Notes under the pieces: model-generated
Seen by the model: only the letters and a program-made list of their open reading frames with translations
The model's database searches: none
What the model was told of the DNA's origin: nothing
Translations under genes and position numbers: made by a program
Part shown: piece by piece, positions 1 through 12,208 of the stretch
Position numbering within the stretch: the first letter of the stretch is position 1
Layout: the number at the start of each line of letters is the position of its first letter
Source of the DNA: Linnemannia elongata
Lineage: Eukaryota > Mortierellomycota > Mortierellomycetes > Mortierellales > Mortierellaceae
DNA: 64,000 nt
Assembly: GCA_036320915.1 (NCBI GenBank)
Contig: JAXBDG010000021.1
Span: 310,001 to 374,000 of the forward strand
Reading direction: 5' to 3'

Positions 1-1347
1 AGCTTGATCGGACTGATCAAAACATTTTTTGCCACCAATTTACAGGACTATGTTTTAATCATTGTTGGAAACACAGAAGTGTTATGTCTCACATTCAGCG
101 TCCCTGATTGGTTGCCAATTGTTCAAGCTTAAGTCTCTATTTTGTCGTTTCAGGCAGAAGGTGTTTGAAAGTGACAACAGCGAAAACAAAGAAGGATGAC
201 CTCACAACAAAAACTCCATGGTGTTGCCATGGCAACTGTTTGCTTCCCCCAAGAAGACATGGCCATCGGATGGAGGAATGCAATGAAAAGCAGCAACAAA
301 CAGTTAAAAGTGAAAGCAGAACGAATGCAACATCAAGCGTGGTCAGCGGGTTGAGATTAGCAGAAAGGAAGCTAGAAGTGAGGGTGACAGAGAAGCCCCG
401 GGATGGATAATCGTTGGTGCTTAGTGGTGGCAGTAATGAAATAAAAGGGAACAAAACAAGGTCAGGGGAGAGAAGAGGAAGAAAGAAAGAGGAGGGGGTG
501 TGTGTGTGTGTGAGAATTGTTCGAACGGACGGAAACGAGGCAAGAAAAGGGAGGGGGAAGAGGCAAGGGGGAGGAGGAGAAGGGAAAATAGGACGAGACA
601 TCTATCCTCTCCTCATCCGTCCATGGTGTCTGTTTGGGGGGGGGGGCGTACGAATGTAATAATGGTGAGTATGAGAAAAGAGGGAAAGTGACAGAGAGGG
701 AGAGAGAGCATGAGCGGAGTTGAAGCGAGAGAGGGACGACAGGGAAGGACAAGGGGAAAAAGGGATGAGAAAAATAGAGTGGTGGGGGGAAGGACAGTAA
801 AGTGGTGGTGCACACATGCAATCTGTTTTATCACATCGGGAGAAGAGGCATAGGGCATCTTAATTGGAGCAAAGGGCAGAATGACTGGAGAAGGGAAGGG
901 AGGGAGAGAAGGGAATGGATGGGAGGAAGAGGGAAGAAGAAGAGAAGAGGAAGTAGCTCTTCTTATGGAGTAAATGTATCTGCTATTTTTTCCTTCCCGT
1001 CGACAGCCCTTTCATTACATGTGTCGAGAGGAATGAAAGAGTGTATATGAAATATCCAATTGCTCTGTTGGCTTCCTCCGGAACATGAAAGAAGAAAGAG
1101 CTGTGGACGAGTGAAGAAAGAGAGTGAGAAAGAAAGAGAGAGAGAGAGAGAGAGAGAGTAGAGTCGGCTTGCCGTCCTCCCTTCCACTCTCGTGGTTGGA
1201 ATTGCACACATACCCTCTCCCAGTGTGAGTGACTTTGTGGTGTTTAAAGTCCTCACACACACACTCAACCCCTTCGCATTTGACTTCTCCCATCCTTTCT
1301 TATTCCCCTCTTCTTTCTCGTTCTTGTTCGTCCCTTTCGTCTCTTTC

Positions 1348-1385
<38 letters not shown>

Positions 1386-1764
1386 CTTTGTCATTGTCCG
1401 TCATTGCCGTTCCTTCTTCATTCGCTTTTAGTTCCTCCTTCCTTCCTTCCCTCCTTCCTTGCCTTTGTTTTTTCCTTCTTCTTTCCTTTCTTTCCTTCCC
1501 TGTTCTCTCATTCACTCATACTACATACTTCTGTCCTTCTCCTCCCTTTGCCAACCTTTTCCTCCTACTACTCCTCCTCCTCCTCCTCCTCCTCCTTCTC
1601 TACTTGACTGGTCGTTGGCATCCCTCCCTTGTACATACTCGTTCTCTTCACCCTCGTTCCCTGTCTTCCTTTTCTTCCTTTCCTTGCTTTCCTTTTTGTC
1701 TTCTTCGTTCTATCCTTACTTTACTTCTTAATATCCTTCTCCACAATCACCTACTTTCTCAATA
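1..1764. other. Intergenic; simple repeats and pyrimidine-rich leader of the next gene
   Basis: No supported gene. Purine-rich on the + strand to about 960, with a GA repeat near 1129-1158, a 36-nt T run at 1350-1385 and a TCC repeat near 1570-1594. The C/T-rich stretch 1240-1764 ends at the ATG of the next gene; the same composition precedes several other starts in this window, so it probably holds the core promoter and 5' UTR. Open frames here are low-complexity shadows. Confidence 0.5.
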
Positions 1765-2970
1765 ATGGCCAAGAAAAAGACCACAGTCCGCAAGTCGACC
1801 AGACAATCGACCTACCCCCACCGGAACAGCACAACCAACAGCAAAGCCGCCTCAGTCTCCCCCTCCAACGCTTCCTCCCCCTCCCCTCCTCCGCAATCCG
1901 ATAACCACCGCCACCAACACCACCATGCTCACACTGTTTCTTCGTCGTCTTCCTCCTCGGCCTCCTCTCCTACCTCCCCAGCGGCGATGACCACTTGTGG
2001 CAGCAGCAGCTCGAGTCGGCGCAAAGGCATGCCGAGACGGTCCCCCTCTCAGAACGATCCCTCGAAGGGAATCGTCTTTTCCTTCCGTTTCCAGAACGAC
2101 CCTGGGCTCTCGATGGCGGTCGACATTCGGAGCTACGATCAACAGTTTGGGCCCCCTGACCCTGACAGCTTTGAAAAGGCGGACTCGAAAACTGCTGGGC
2201 CTTCTGCGGGGTCTTCTTCTTTGTCACTGGCTGGATCTCATGCCCTCCTTCATAAGAGCGCCGATGATACAATCAAGGCCGGGAGCATCCAGGGAGGAGC
2301 AGCAGGAGGGGTTGTCAGGATGAACGGAGGTCACTGGTCCAGCGACCCTACTGCCTACAAGAACAGCAACGTCTATGACCAGACCCGCAACCTCCTTATC
2401 CTTCACACCCGCAAGCCATCTCCCCAAGCGGCACCATCAGGATCATCACGGGCGGAATCAGGAGTATCACCCACGACAACTACAGCAGCAGCAGGAGCGC
2501 AAGCATCAACCATAACAACGACGGCTACGACAGTAACCAAGGGAGCAGTGACACCAGTGTCTACATCATCGTCGGCATTATCCAACAACAATCATTCAGC
2601 TGCCTTCCACCCATATCGCACCCAGCGTCGGTCGTCGACCTCTTCGTCCTCCCAGTCGTCATCGCCCACGTCCTCCACTTCATTCCTATCCACACCAGCA
2701 CTTTCACAGACGGGCTCTTCCTCCTCTTCATCCTCTGCGTCTTCTTCGTCGGTTTCCAGTTCACCCTCGTCCCCAACGTCGCCTCGTTCACTTTCTTCGC
2801 CTTCTGTAAGCAGACAACAGCTTACAAAGTGCGGCGGAGATAGTGGGCTGCCGATGCCCCTGACGCTGGATGCGTTGAGTGCAGCCCAGTCTTCAACCCG
2901 GTTCTTGAACGTTCGAGGATTAGGAGGTGCCAGCCGAGGCCGTCGTATGCAGGTCATCCTCGTCTCTTGA
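1765..2970 (+). CDS. Ser/Thr-rich low-complexity protein, unknown function
   Basis: Single-exon frame of 401 aa. The start follows a long pyrimidine tract and the N-terminus is basic (KKKTTVRKSTRQS). Long Ser runs alternate with Pro, Thr and Ala tracts. Two less repetitive blocks stand out: about residues 92-120 (around VFSFRFQNDPG and VDIRSYDQQFGPPDP) and about 190-215 (NVYDQTRNLLILHTRKP). No signal peptide, membrane segment or enzyme motif is visible. I do not recognise the family. The basic start and disorder would suit a nuclear or regulatory protein, but that is only inference. A downstream exon past the stop is possible but not seen. Confidence 0.6.
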   Translation: MAKKKTTVRKSTRQSTYPHRNSTTNSKAASVSPSNASSPSPPPQSDNHRHQHHHAHTVSSSSSSSASSPTSPAAMTTCGSSSSSRRKGMPRRSPSQNDPSKGIVFSFRFQNDPGLSMAVDIRSYDQQFGPPDPDSFEKADSKTAGPSAGSSSLSLAGSHALLHKSADDTIKAGSIQGGAAGGVVRMNGGHWSSDPTAYKNSNVYDQTRNLLILHTRKPSPQAAPSGSSRAESGVSPTTTTAAAGAQASTITTTATTVTKGAVTPVSTSSSALSNNNHSAAFHPYRTQRRSSTSSSSQSSSPTSSTSFLSTPALSQTGSSSSSSSASSSSVSSSPSSPTSPRSLSSPSVSRQQLTKCGGDSGLPMPLTLDALSAAQSSTRFLNVRGLGGASRGRRMQVILVS

Positions 2971-4304
2971 ACATTGGTGAGACCCTAAGGGTGCAATTGG
3001 GGGGTGAGGACTTTTTTTTTGACTCTCTTCCCAAGTGGTTTTTTTTTTGTTGTGCACTTTTATTTATTGCCACAAACAAAAAAAACAAACAAAAAAGCAG
3101 GACATCGTCCCTTCTATCGATAGGAACAGCATAGCGTACTGCATACCATCCTTTTTTTTTTTTCTTTTCTCCTTTCCCTCCCCTGTTGATCATTGTTCTT
3201 TGTTCTTGTTAGCCAGCCACTTTCTCTCACCCCCCTTGTTTTCCGTGAGTCTTGCTTCATTTCTCCACACCTCTTACTTTTTTCCTTACTTGTCGCACCG
3301 CAAACCTCCTCCCCTGCCTTCTAAAACTCTTCAAATAACAAAAAACGCAACTACGTACTTGATCATTTGTGAATGAGACAGCTGCCTGTCTTGCCGTAGT
3401 GCTTATTTAGTGCCAATGCAAAAAGAAGACTTGAAGGTAGCCCTTGCTTGAAGCAGTGAGGAAGAATGGGTGTGGGGGAAAGGAGAGGGGAAGAACTGGC
3501 ATGATAAAATTGGGATGGCCGTTTCGGTTTCGATGATAAGCAGAGGCACAAGGACGGGGGCAGGGGGAAGGGAGAAAGTCGGAGTTGGGGTGGACGTTTT
3601 TTTTTTTTTTTTTGTTGGCGATACAGTTATCGAACACAAACTTCCCTTTCCCCTTTTCCCCTCCCTGTCCCTTGACCAGCGAGCCAGGGCAGGCAAGGGA
3701 GGCACGGTCAAAGGGTCAGGGCAAAAAATAGATTTTTTGGTGGCGGCGGTAATGAAGAGACACTATGTCATGTCAGGATTCTCTGCTACCCCTTAAGCAG
3801 ATCTTACCTGTAGTCTTTCTGGTCGCCACGTCCCCTACCGTCCCCTAGGATATCGGCCGGCGCTCGACTGGCTCGCCTTGATGCTCTGCCGGTATCGAGA
3901 CCCCGACCCGCCTTGACTTTGGAACGACCCTCACTTCCTTATAAATAAGCTAGCTTGACCTTAGAAACCTCTTTAGTTTCTTTTCGTTCTCTTCTATAAA
4001 CGTATCTTTATCCCCATATACTTGCTCTTCTTGTTCTTCATGTCCATCTTCCGCTGGACATTCATCTACCCTTCCCTTATCTTCCCACTCTACCTTCTGA
4101 AGCTCAGTACCTTAGGGCTCTCCTCTTCTTCCCCTCTATCTTCTCCTGGCTGTACCTTTGATCGTGCGTGCTGCATCTTCCCCCAATGACAGCCACACGA
4201 TTCGCCTCCCAACCCGAACAGTCAGGAGTCACGTGTGGCCAAAGAGGGCTGAGAGGGAAATTAAAAAAAAAATGCCACAGGATTTCCTTTTTCTCCTTTC
4301 CACA

Positions 4305-4340
<36 letters not shown>

Positions 4341-4363
4341 TCCATCACACTACACAGGAAACA
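2971..4363. other. Intergenic, with a possible solo LTR remnant and a CA repeat
   Basis: No supported gene. T runs occur near 3010-3050, 3150 and 3598-3613. The segment about 3790-4160 differs from its surroundings: GC-richer, then a TATA-like ttataaataag near 3941 and a second tataaa near 4007, followed by pyrimidine-rich sequence. That resembles a solo LTR, but no flanking duplication or TG/CA ends could be fixed. A CA microsatellite lies at about 4306-4339, just before the HUB1 start. Confidence 0.4.
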
Positions 4364-4938
4364 ATGATTGAAGTCATTTGCAACGATCGTCTTGGCAAGA
4401 AAGTCCGCGTCAAGTGCAAGTACGTTTCCTATTCCCTCACCCTTCACTCACCCCCTCTACAGCGTTCCCAACTCCCCCCCATTCGACGCCCGCAAAAACT
4501 GGAACAAGGGTGGAGGGGTGTTCTCCCCTAGCTTTCTCTACATTGTTTTTATTTCATTCTTGGAGCATCAACATATGGCAGCAAAACAACCAACTAAACC
4601 AAACCTTTTTTTTTTTTTAATCCTTTCTCTTTGCAATAGTGAGAATGATACGGTCGGAGACCTCAAGAAGTTGGTCGGTGCACAGACCGGAACCAACTGG
4701 GAAAAGATTGTTCTCAAGAAGTGGTACCGTCCCCCACCTCCCCCCTCCACCTTCTTCTCCTCCCTGTCCAAATGTCCCTCACATCCTAGCAATATGGCGC
4801 AGTTGATAACAGCAATTTTCACTAATCCCCCTTTTTTTCGTTGTGTGGACTATTAGGTACACGATCTACAAGGACCATATCACCTTGGACGACTACGAGA
4901 TCCATGACGGCATGAACATCGAGTTGTACTACAACTAA
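4364..4938 (+). CDS. HUB1: Ubiquitin-like splicing modifier HUB1 (UBL5), 73 aa
   Basis: Three exons, 4364-4419, 4640-4723 and 4857-4938, sum to 222 nt (73 aa plus stop) with GT-AG introns. The product starts [18 protein letters not shown], continues [15 protein letters not shown] and WEKIVLKKW, and ends [12 protein letters not shown]. Length and sequence are those of the Hub1/UBL5 family, including the C-terminal di-Tyr followed by one residue instead of the di-Gly used for conjugation. In yeast and humans Hub1 binds spliceosomal proteins such as Snu66 non-covalently and affects 5' splice-site choice. The N-terminal exon carries only 18 complete codons. A CA microsatellite sits directly upstream. 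Identification is secure. Confidence 0.96.
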
Positions 4939-5602
4939 AAAAGCCCTTGCAGGAATGCCAATCAATGGCGGATGACTGCATACGGGATCGGGGGGACAGT
5001 AGGTCATTGAAAGAGCAGGAGACTACCAACGCAACCCCCACAATCAACATAATAACATGGAAAAAAACAAAAAAAATACGCCTCCTTCACGCCCCAAACA
5101 ATTTGTCTCTTTTTTTTTTCGACCGCGCCTTACTCCCCTTTTCTGAGTGAACTTTTTTTTGTCGTTACCCTTACTGGAATTGCCATGCCTACCCCCGCAG
5201 GAGAAACTATGAGATCATTCAGAAAACGGGAAAAGAAAAGGAAGAGGAAATTTCGACCAGCAAAATATCAAAGGAGGCGTACACACAAAAATATAATAAA
5301 AACAGAACACAACCATTGCACCAAAAAAAACAAACACGCATATGGAAAAAGGGCGCAGGACATTTTTCGAATCCATGTCGACAAATATTGATTTGTTTGG
5401 ACATTTATTTCATCCAGTAATTAATTGGCGGTGGGGGCACAGAAATATCAATTTTTTACTTTACTGTACAATGGTGTAAGCGGTTTATTCAACAAAAAAA
5501 AATCAAAGGACAAAACGACAAATGACAAAGAAAGAAAGAAAGAAGGGCATACAACAAAAACAATCCGCCTCCACTTCAACTCGCCTTCCGACCTTACCAA
5601 AT
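4939..5602. other. Intergenic between convergent HUB1 and permease genes
   Basis: Shared 3' region of HUB1 (+) and the permease (-). AT-rich, with A and T runs. I see no gene in it. Confidence 0.5.
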
Positions 5603-8600
5603 TCAGTGCCGCGAATGCGAATGCTTCTCCTCCTCCCTCTCCGGGAACCCTACCTCATCCTCCGAACTCGTCCCACTCACACTCTCACTCCCCAACTGAG
5701 GCGTCAAAGGCGGGGTATGCGAATAAACATGCTCCAATCCATGAGACTTCTCATCCCTCCTTCCCCTATCCTCCTCATCCGTATCCTCACTACTCTCCAA
5801 ATCTCCTCCTGCATCCAACTTCCCCGCCTTGACTTCCATCACAATCTCCTTCGCACCAACCCCTCCACCGGGTTTAAACCAATGCCTTCCCCAAATCCCA
5901 TAATAACTCACACACAACCCAATCACCACCAAAAACGGAACCGCCGCATAATTCATATTACTAGCCGTCACCGGGTACTCTGTCGGGCACAGAAACAACG
6001 CCGACGTGACGACAATCCACCCTGACGAAATTACTCCCACAAAAGTCGAAAATCGACCGAGGTTGAAGGGGCCTGGTTCAAAGGTAGAGCGGGCGAGGAT
6101 GATTCGACAGAGGATGGGGATGAGGTAAGAGATGGAGGAGGCGATGGTGTTGACGGAAACAATTGCAGAGTAGGCGGTTTCCGACCAGATGTAGGGGAGG
6201 CCTAGGATGAAACAGAAGGCGATGTTGAACCATACTGCTGCTACCGGAGACTTTTCTTTGTTTAACTTGTGTAGCCTATTTGACATCGGCTATTATTCAT
6301 AAAATAACGTCAAAGCGGAATGAAGTGTTAGCTTTTTTTTGGCAACAAAAGAACAACAAGTTCTATCCATTTTCCTTACAAAAAAAACCAAGAGGATCAA
6401 ACTTACGAGGGCGCCATCACGGGCAAACGCATAGACCATCCTCGAACTCGCCAGTGTGAGGGCACTCCCACAAAAGAATTGCGCTCCCAAAATAATCATA
6501 ATCAAAAAAATCGCCACCCCTAATCCACAGGAATCCAAAAAGATCTGCGACAACGCCACCCCCACCTCGGGAGCCACAATCTGGTTCTCAAAACTGCCTA
6601 TCGAAAACGTCATGCCGACAAGGAAAACCCACCCGACACAACTGGCAGTAACAATGGCCATAATGATCCCCATAGGCCCACCGGTGGAAGCGTTTTGGGT
6701 TTCTTCGGCCATGTGGGCGGCAGAGTCGTAGCCGGAGAGTGTATATTGGGATTGGAGGAGGCCAAGCATGAAGACGTAGAAGGAAGAGGACCAACCGGTG
6801 TTGTTAACCCAGACGGTGAAGACGAATTCTGCGGATTGGCGCTCTGGGGTCATGACGAGGACCACGATCACGATCGTCGCCGTCCCGAACACATGCCACC
6901 ACACTATCAAAAATCAAAAGAGCGACAGAAAAGGGTCAGAAATGAAATTCCAATCAGGGAAAATAATAGCGCCGACTCTTGGATCGAAGGAGTTGGTTTC
7001 CATTCATTCCTGTCTCTTTTTTCCCCCCTGAATCCTGTGTTGTGATTCTCCAAGGGCTTTTCCATGTTGTCGCCTTTCAAATTGCTTAAACTTGATTGAC
7101 TTTTACGCGTCGCACAAGAGAAAAAAAATTCTTATACTTCTTACCTGACACGTTGTTGAAGAGCCCATTCAGACGCACGGTCATAGAATTGACAACGCCA
7201 TGCAAGAGCAAGATACAGACATAGATCGCAAAAATGACATAGGTGTTGGGTTTGTAGGATGAGGTCATCGAGACCAAAGAGGCCAGAAACTGGGCCATTG
7301 CCAGGTCTGTACTCGCAATTGCCACTATTCCATTGAATCATGAAGTGTATAGAGAAAGGAGTGAGTGAGTGAGTGAGAGGGAAGAGGAATAAGATTCATC
7401 ATTCCAGAAGAGATCCTGGTTGAGAATGAGAATTTCTTTGGTTCTGTCAGGGTTCAAGAACATTTACAATCGACTTACCACACTATGTTAGGACAAGAAG
7501 AATAGACGGTACATCGTTGGCACATGAGACGTAAGAAAGCAACGGGTGAGGGGGATGGGAGGAAATGAACATACCGGGTTAGATTCACATGTAGGAGTAA
7601 TAAAAGTATCTCCTCCGAGACGAGGGTAGTGTCCGCGGATACACAAACAACTCCAACTCCAACACCTCCTCCAAACTGTGGCAAGATCATTTAAGCATCG
7701 ATTAACGTCGGAGGAATACAGCTTGCACTTGTGAACAAGGAGTTGTCGAATAAAGTAAAGGAGATATCAAAAGGGATCAACTGCTCCTCTTTTTTCTGTA
7801 AGTAGACGAACACAATACTTCGAAAAGTAACTCATGTGTATCACTCTCCATTCGTCAAACACCAGGAAGTAGGCAGGTAGAACGCAGAGGAGTCCAGATA
7901 GAAGAACGAAGGTAGTGAAATAGAAGTAAGGGAGGAAAGAGATCATCAGAAGGAAGGGTGTAAAGAAGGAGGAGATGGTAAAGGTAGAGGAGGGAAAAGA
8001 AAACGAGGAGAGAAGTCCAACGAAAAATCCAAAACCTGTTGCCACACTCTTTTCAGCATGTTTGTTTCCTCCTTGAACTTCCTTTGTGCAAACGTACCAG
8101 TCCAAGCCAATTGGTGTATCCGACGGTCCAAGAAGCAATGGGTGCCCAGGCCGCCGAGCAGAGTCGAGTTGTCCACACGTACAGTCCGCCAGATGTCGGG
8201 AACGCTGAACAGATCTCTGCCAGCGACAGACCCACCATCAGCGTAAAGAAACTGACCAACAGCCATCCTATTCCATCCATTGGAGGAACAAGAAGAAACA
8301 CGGGTTAGAAGAAGGTCTCTGACATGAGAGTATAAAATAGAGCAAGCTCAGCACAAAAAAAAAAATTGATACGGTACCCCAAATGACGGTCATAGGCCCT
8401 CCAGACTGAAGCGCATCTCCATAAAGCGGCGTCAACCCAGCTAGGATCGAGCAGCACGAAAATGTCACTCCAAAGTTGTTGAACGCCGACAACGATCTAT
8501 CCAAGGACTGTTACATCAACACGGGAGGGGAGAGAAATTGAACTGACTGTTTAATGGTTTGTAGGACTGAGCGAGAAAAGAAAACCAAAAGGACTGGAAG

Positions 8601-8723
8601 GTGCACGGTGAAAGGTACCTGTTTGTATCCAAGGCGTTCAAGAATGACTCGATCCTGGTCGTACAAGGATCCACTCGACGAACCCGCCGATCCTGCATCG
8701 TCTACTTCTGCCTTCTTGCTCAT
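5603..8723 (-). CDS. APC-superfamily amino-acid/GABA permease, 590 aa, with a 4-nt microexon
   Basis: Seven exons read on the minus strand: 8619-8723, 8378-8507, 8098-8267, 7479-7482, 7145-7324, 6407-6903 and 5603-6289. They sum to 1,773 nt, giving 590 aa. The N-tail is hydrophilic (MSKKAEVDDAG). Family blocks follow: LSAFNNFGVTFS, LAEICSAFPTSGGLYVW, GYTNWLGL, ASTDLAMAQF, LSGYDSAAHMAEET, RMVYAFARDGALP, and about 12 hydrophobic segments. The tail is acidic and Ser-rich. This is the family of fungal GABA/choline/polyamine permeases (Uga4/Hnm1-like), proton-coupled uptake at plasma or vacuolar membrane; substrate cannot be told. The frame between exons 3 and 5 is restored only by the 4-nt exon TGTG, flanked by good splice sites. 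An arrestin gene lies about 760 bp upstream on the same strand. Confidence 0.88.
7479..7482 (-). other. 4-nt microexon (TGTG) of the permease gene
   Basis: On the minus strand the context is aacatag, then TGTG, then gtaagt. Exon 3 ends in phase 0 after GGA CTG, and exon 5 starts TGGCAATTGCG, which is readable only in phase 1. Adding TGTG gives CTG TGT GTG GCA ATT and the family-like LGLCVAIASTDL. Without it exon 5 is out of frame. Seen in sequence; transcript evidence is lacking. Confidence 0.62.
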
Positions 8724-9483
8724 ATGTTGTGCTTTGGTGAGTGTCGAAAGTGTAGTGGTGGTGGAGGAGGAGGAGGAGGAGGAGAGAATGTAATCAAGGG
8801 TTGTGGAATGTTCTCAACAAAAGATTTTTTGGAGAAGGTGAGAGAAAAAGGGCTTTGAGGAGGAGGAGGAGGTATAGCGGTGGAGTTGTCGAGTGAGGAA
8901 AGGGAACGAGTCGATGGAGGAAGGAAGAGCAAAGAGGTGGAGGAGTGGATGGGTGAGAAGGAAAAGGAAAACAAAGGAAAGAGACATAGAAAAAGAGGTA
9001 ATGATCGAGGGATCGAAGGGGTGGAGAAGCAAAGTCAAGGAGAAAAAAAAATTAGAAAAAAGTCACAGCTGAACAACAAAGTTCAAATTGCACAGCTGGA
9101 ATCCACACATCCATTTTATCCATTTGTTATCCAGCGCAGATCCAACAAGGTCCTGGCTGGATGGCTGGCTGCATTATTCAAGAGACAGAAGGAAAAAACA
9201 TGGCGGTATAGCAATAATATGTCGGAGTCTTGAAGACTTGTCCCTGAATGAAAGACAGTCCAAGAGGAAGAACGAACTGACTCCTTTAGGGTCAGTGTTG
9301 TGTAGCACATCGATTCGTCTTCTCTCGTTACAAGACACACGCGACCTTGACATAAACTTGAACAGGCCAATTGAGAAAAAATCAGGCTGCTTTAATGGGT
9401 GACTATGTACATGCTGAAAAAGAAGGAATTTAAATGCTAAGCAAAGGAGAAACACAAAAGTAAAAAAGAAAGAGGTGGTATAT
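8724..9483. other. Intergenic, permease promoter side
   Basis: Contains the 5' flank of the permease (with a GGA repeat at about 8761-8783 and pyrimidine-rich minus-strand sequence) and the 3' flank of the arrestin gene. No other gene supported. Confidence 0.5.
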
Positions 9484-12208
9484 CTAGATGCCAGCCAGTT
9501 CAGACTGCATCTGCTGTTGAACTTTGGATTGGTGCATCTCAAGCAAGAGTCCCTTGCCCAGTCCACTCGCCTTGGGACTCATTGACCGACGACCAACTCT
9601 TGGCAATGTGTGTACTCCGGGCCGGCCGTGAGCACCATCCATTGAAGAGTTAGTGGGTGGTGATGGTGGTGGGGTGTCAAGTCCCATCGAGGGCAGACTG
9701 GGCTCTCTCTGACGAGGCTGAGATCCGTTTCTGAACCGCATTGGGATCCGGGCATTTGCACGCTGTTCTTCCTCGTCGCTCTCACCCGATGACGCCGATT
9801 TCCTGGCTGCCTGAATAATCTCGTCAATCTCCCGTTCATCCTCCTCTCCTGCGACAATCAACGTCTCCAGACTCTCGAGATGCTGCATCATCTCCTCCTC
9901 AAATCGATCGCGAACAAACCGCGGCCGGTCCATGACATCCAAGTAGCTGGGGATGGGCCACCGAAGTTGTTTCTCTGTGATGTGGTAGGGTACTGTTCCA
10001 ATGATAACGGGAATCAGCGGTAGCTGGATCAAACTAGGCCACTTCATACTGCTGTTGAGATTGGTGATCCTGTCCATATGCAGGTTGACCTTAATGACCT
10101 TGTCGATCGAGGGTTTGCGCATGCTCAACCGTGTCTGCTGGGGCTGTTGCTCGCTTCCTGATGCTCCCGTTGTGCCACGAATCAAAGAGATATCGACTGG
10201 TGGGGGCGCTCTGACGGTAGGTGTGAACCAACTGGCCAATCCACTGCTCCGGCTAGCAATTGGAACCGAGACGGAAATGTAGTAATCGACCTTGTAGAGA
10301 GGGGTGATAACTTTGTTGGTAGTGGGAATGAGTCCGAGGTTGGAGGGCACTTTGAACTCGATGGATTCCATCCAATTGGTGTTTTTGTTGACAGTCTGGA
10401 CGATAGGTATAGACTCTGAGTGGACTGTAACAGGCTCGGGGTCGAGTGGCGGTGTACCTGTGGGTGTTGAGCAGTGTGTTGATGGGTAGGTGATGACTCT
10501 TACGAGGCTGACATGGATTGTTGTCAGGTCTGTGTCTGATGAGTTTGTGATTGTCAACGATAGGGGCAGCGACTCTCCTATTTGATATAAGATTGATGAC
10601 ATGGTTGACAAAATGGGCGATTGTATGAGTATCAGAAGAGGTGAGTGAGTCGGGAGTGTGTAGCCTTTGGAAAATGGTCATAAAAATGAGCAACAACAAC
10701 AACAACTGAAGTAAGGTGTAAACAAATGAACAACAAAACACCACATCACATCATTGCCCGAGTCATGTCCTGTCCTTTTGTCCTCCCCTTGTCCACCGTG
10801 CTGCGGGCTTGCAAGACAAGCCAAGCAAATTTGTAAAAATGAGGCGAGGGCCCAGACAGCAAACAAGATTTGTTGACGATGCGGAATCAGAGACACAGAG
10901 CAAAAAAAAAAAAAAAAAGCCAAAATGTTGCGATGTAAAAATAACGGGAAGAGGTGATCTATCTGATATTCAAAACAGGAAGGCGCAAGGAACAACAAAA
11001 GTCCACCCGCACATTCGAACTTTTTTGTCTTTTGTTGTTGTTGTGGCACTTGTTGGTTGTTCTTGTTGAACACACAACAATGCACGCAACATATGCATGA
11101 ATAACTGACACCTCCGAACAAGAGAACAAAGTCTAGCACTGACACACCCTCATCTTTCGCCACTTTATAAATTAAACATTTTCTTTTGTGTCAGTCAAAA
11201 AAAAAAACCTGTGTGAACATACCAGGACAGACCCCACGCTGAGGACTTTCAAGAGACGCCTTCACGAGCACCTTATTGGATACTGGCTCAGTCACTTGGG
11301 ACATCTCAATGACGGGGAACTGGGGAATGCAGGTCGGGATAAGAGGCAAGTACTTAAGATGGACAGGGGGAGACAAAAGAGTCGCCTCTGATGCTGGATC
11401 TCCAGGCGTCAAGTCAAACGTCAGCTCGGAGTGGATAGAGTACAGTAATGCGCGATCGCCATCCTATTGTTGTTCGTGTTCATTGGGGTTCAGGAGAAGA
11501 AGAGAAGGCAGGGTAAAAGAGGAAAGGGGGAGTAGTAATGTCCGATGAAGTGGAGGTAGGGAGATGGATAGGGAAGGAGGAAGTAAGAAGTTTAAAAAAA
11601 AGGGAGAGCGGGAGAGAAGAGTGAGTGTAAGAGTTAAAAGGGAGAGGGGAAAAGAGGAGTGAGTGAGTGAGCATGAGGGAATTATGATGACAATTTTCTT
11701 TTGGATATGCTTGTTGCTTTTGTGTTGACAGATGGACAAAGAAACGGGAAGAACGAAAAGTTAAAGCAGAGATAGAGCTTACGGTCATGGAAGCAGGGAA
11801 ATTGACGCGGGGGAACTTGATGTTGAACAGAAAAGTGTGGCGCTTGATCTGGAGAGGCTGGTCCTGGACCAGGATATGCTCGACCTCAAAGATGTTCTGA
11901 CCCTTGATGATACCGGCACTATGGTGGGAGGAGGTATGAGAGGACTCTGAGGTAGGCGAGGCAGGGGTTGAATCGGGGATGGTCGAGTGGCAGGTAAAGA
12001 CGACCCTCAGAAGACAAGGGGATGGGATAGCCTTGACGAGCTGGAGGTTCAGCTGTCCTTGGAAGACCATGCCTGGTCCATGATAGTTGTCGAGTCCGTG
12101 TCTGGTGGGGACAGAGATGGAGAAGCCGTTTGTCGGACAGATGTAGGATTGGGGCGAGTTTTCGTCCTGGGTCGCGAAGAAAGGAAAAGACTTTGCGATT
12201 CGGAGCAT
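9484..12208 (-). CDS. Arrestin-domain protein, 586 aa
   Basis: Three exons, 11783-12208, 11223-11463 and 9484-10577, sum to 1,761 nt (586 aa). The N-terminal half has an arrestin-N pattern: GMVFQGQLNLQLVK, then LPLQ-like IKRHTFLFNIKFPRVNFPASM, then LYSIHSELTFDLTPGD. The C-terminal half follows with GESLPLSLTITNSSDTDL and DYYISVSVPIA, and VPYHITEKQLRWP near the end of the fold. The last 150 or so residues are disordered, Ser/Pro-rich and acidic. Such alpha-arrestins usually link membrane transporters to Rsp5-type ubiquitin ligases through PPxY motifs; I find no PPxY here, so recruitment may be indirect or the role different. It is adjacent to and co-oriented with a permease gene, which suits but does not prove a functional link. 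Confidence 0.82.

Noticed and set aside
1229..1765. 178-codon plus frame rich in Phe, Leu and Ser
   Set aside because: Reading of a pyrimidine-rich leader containing a T homopolymer.
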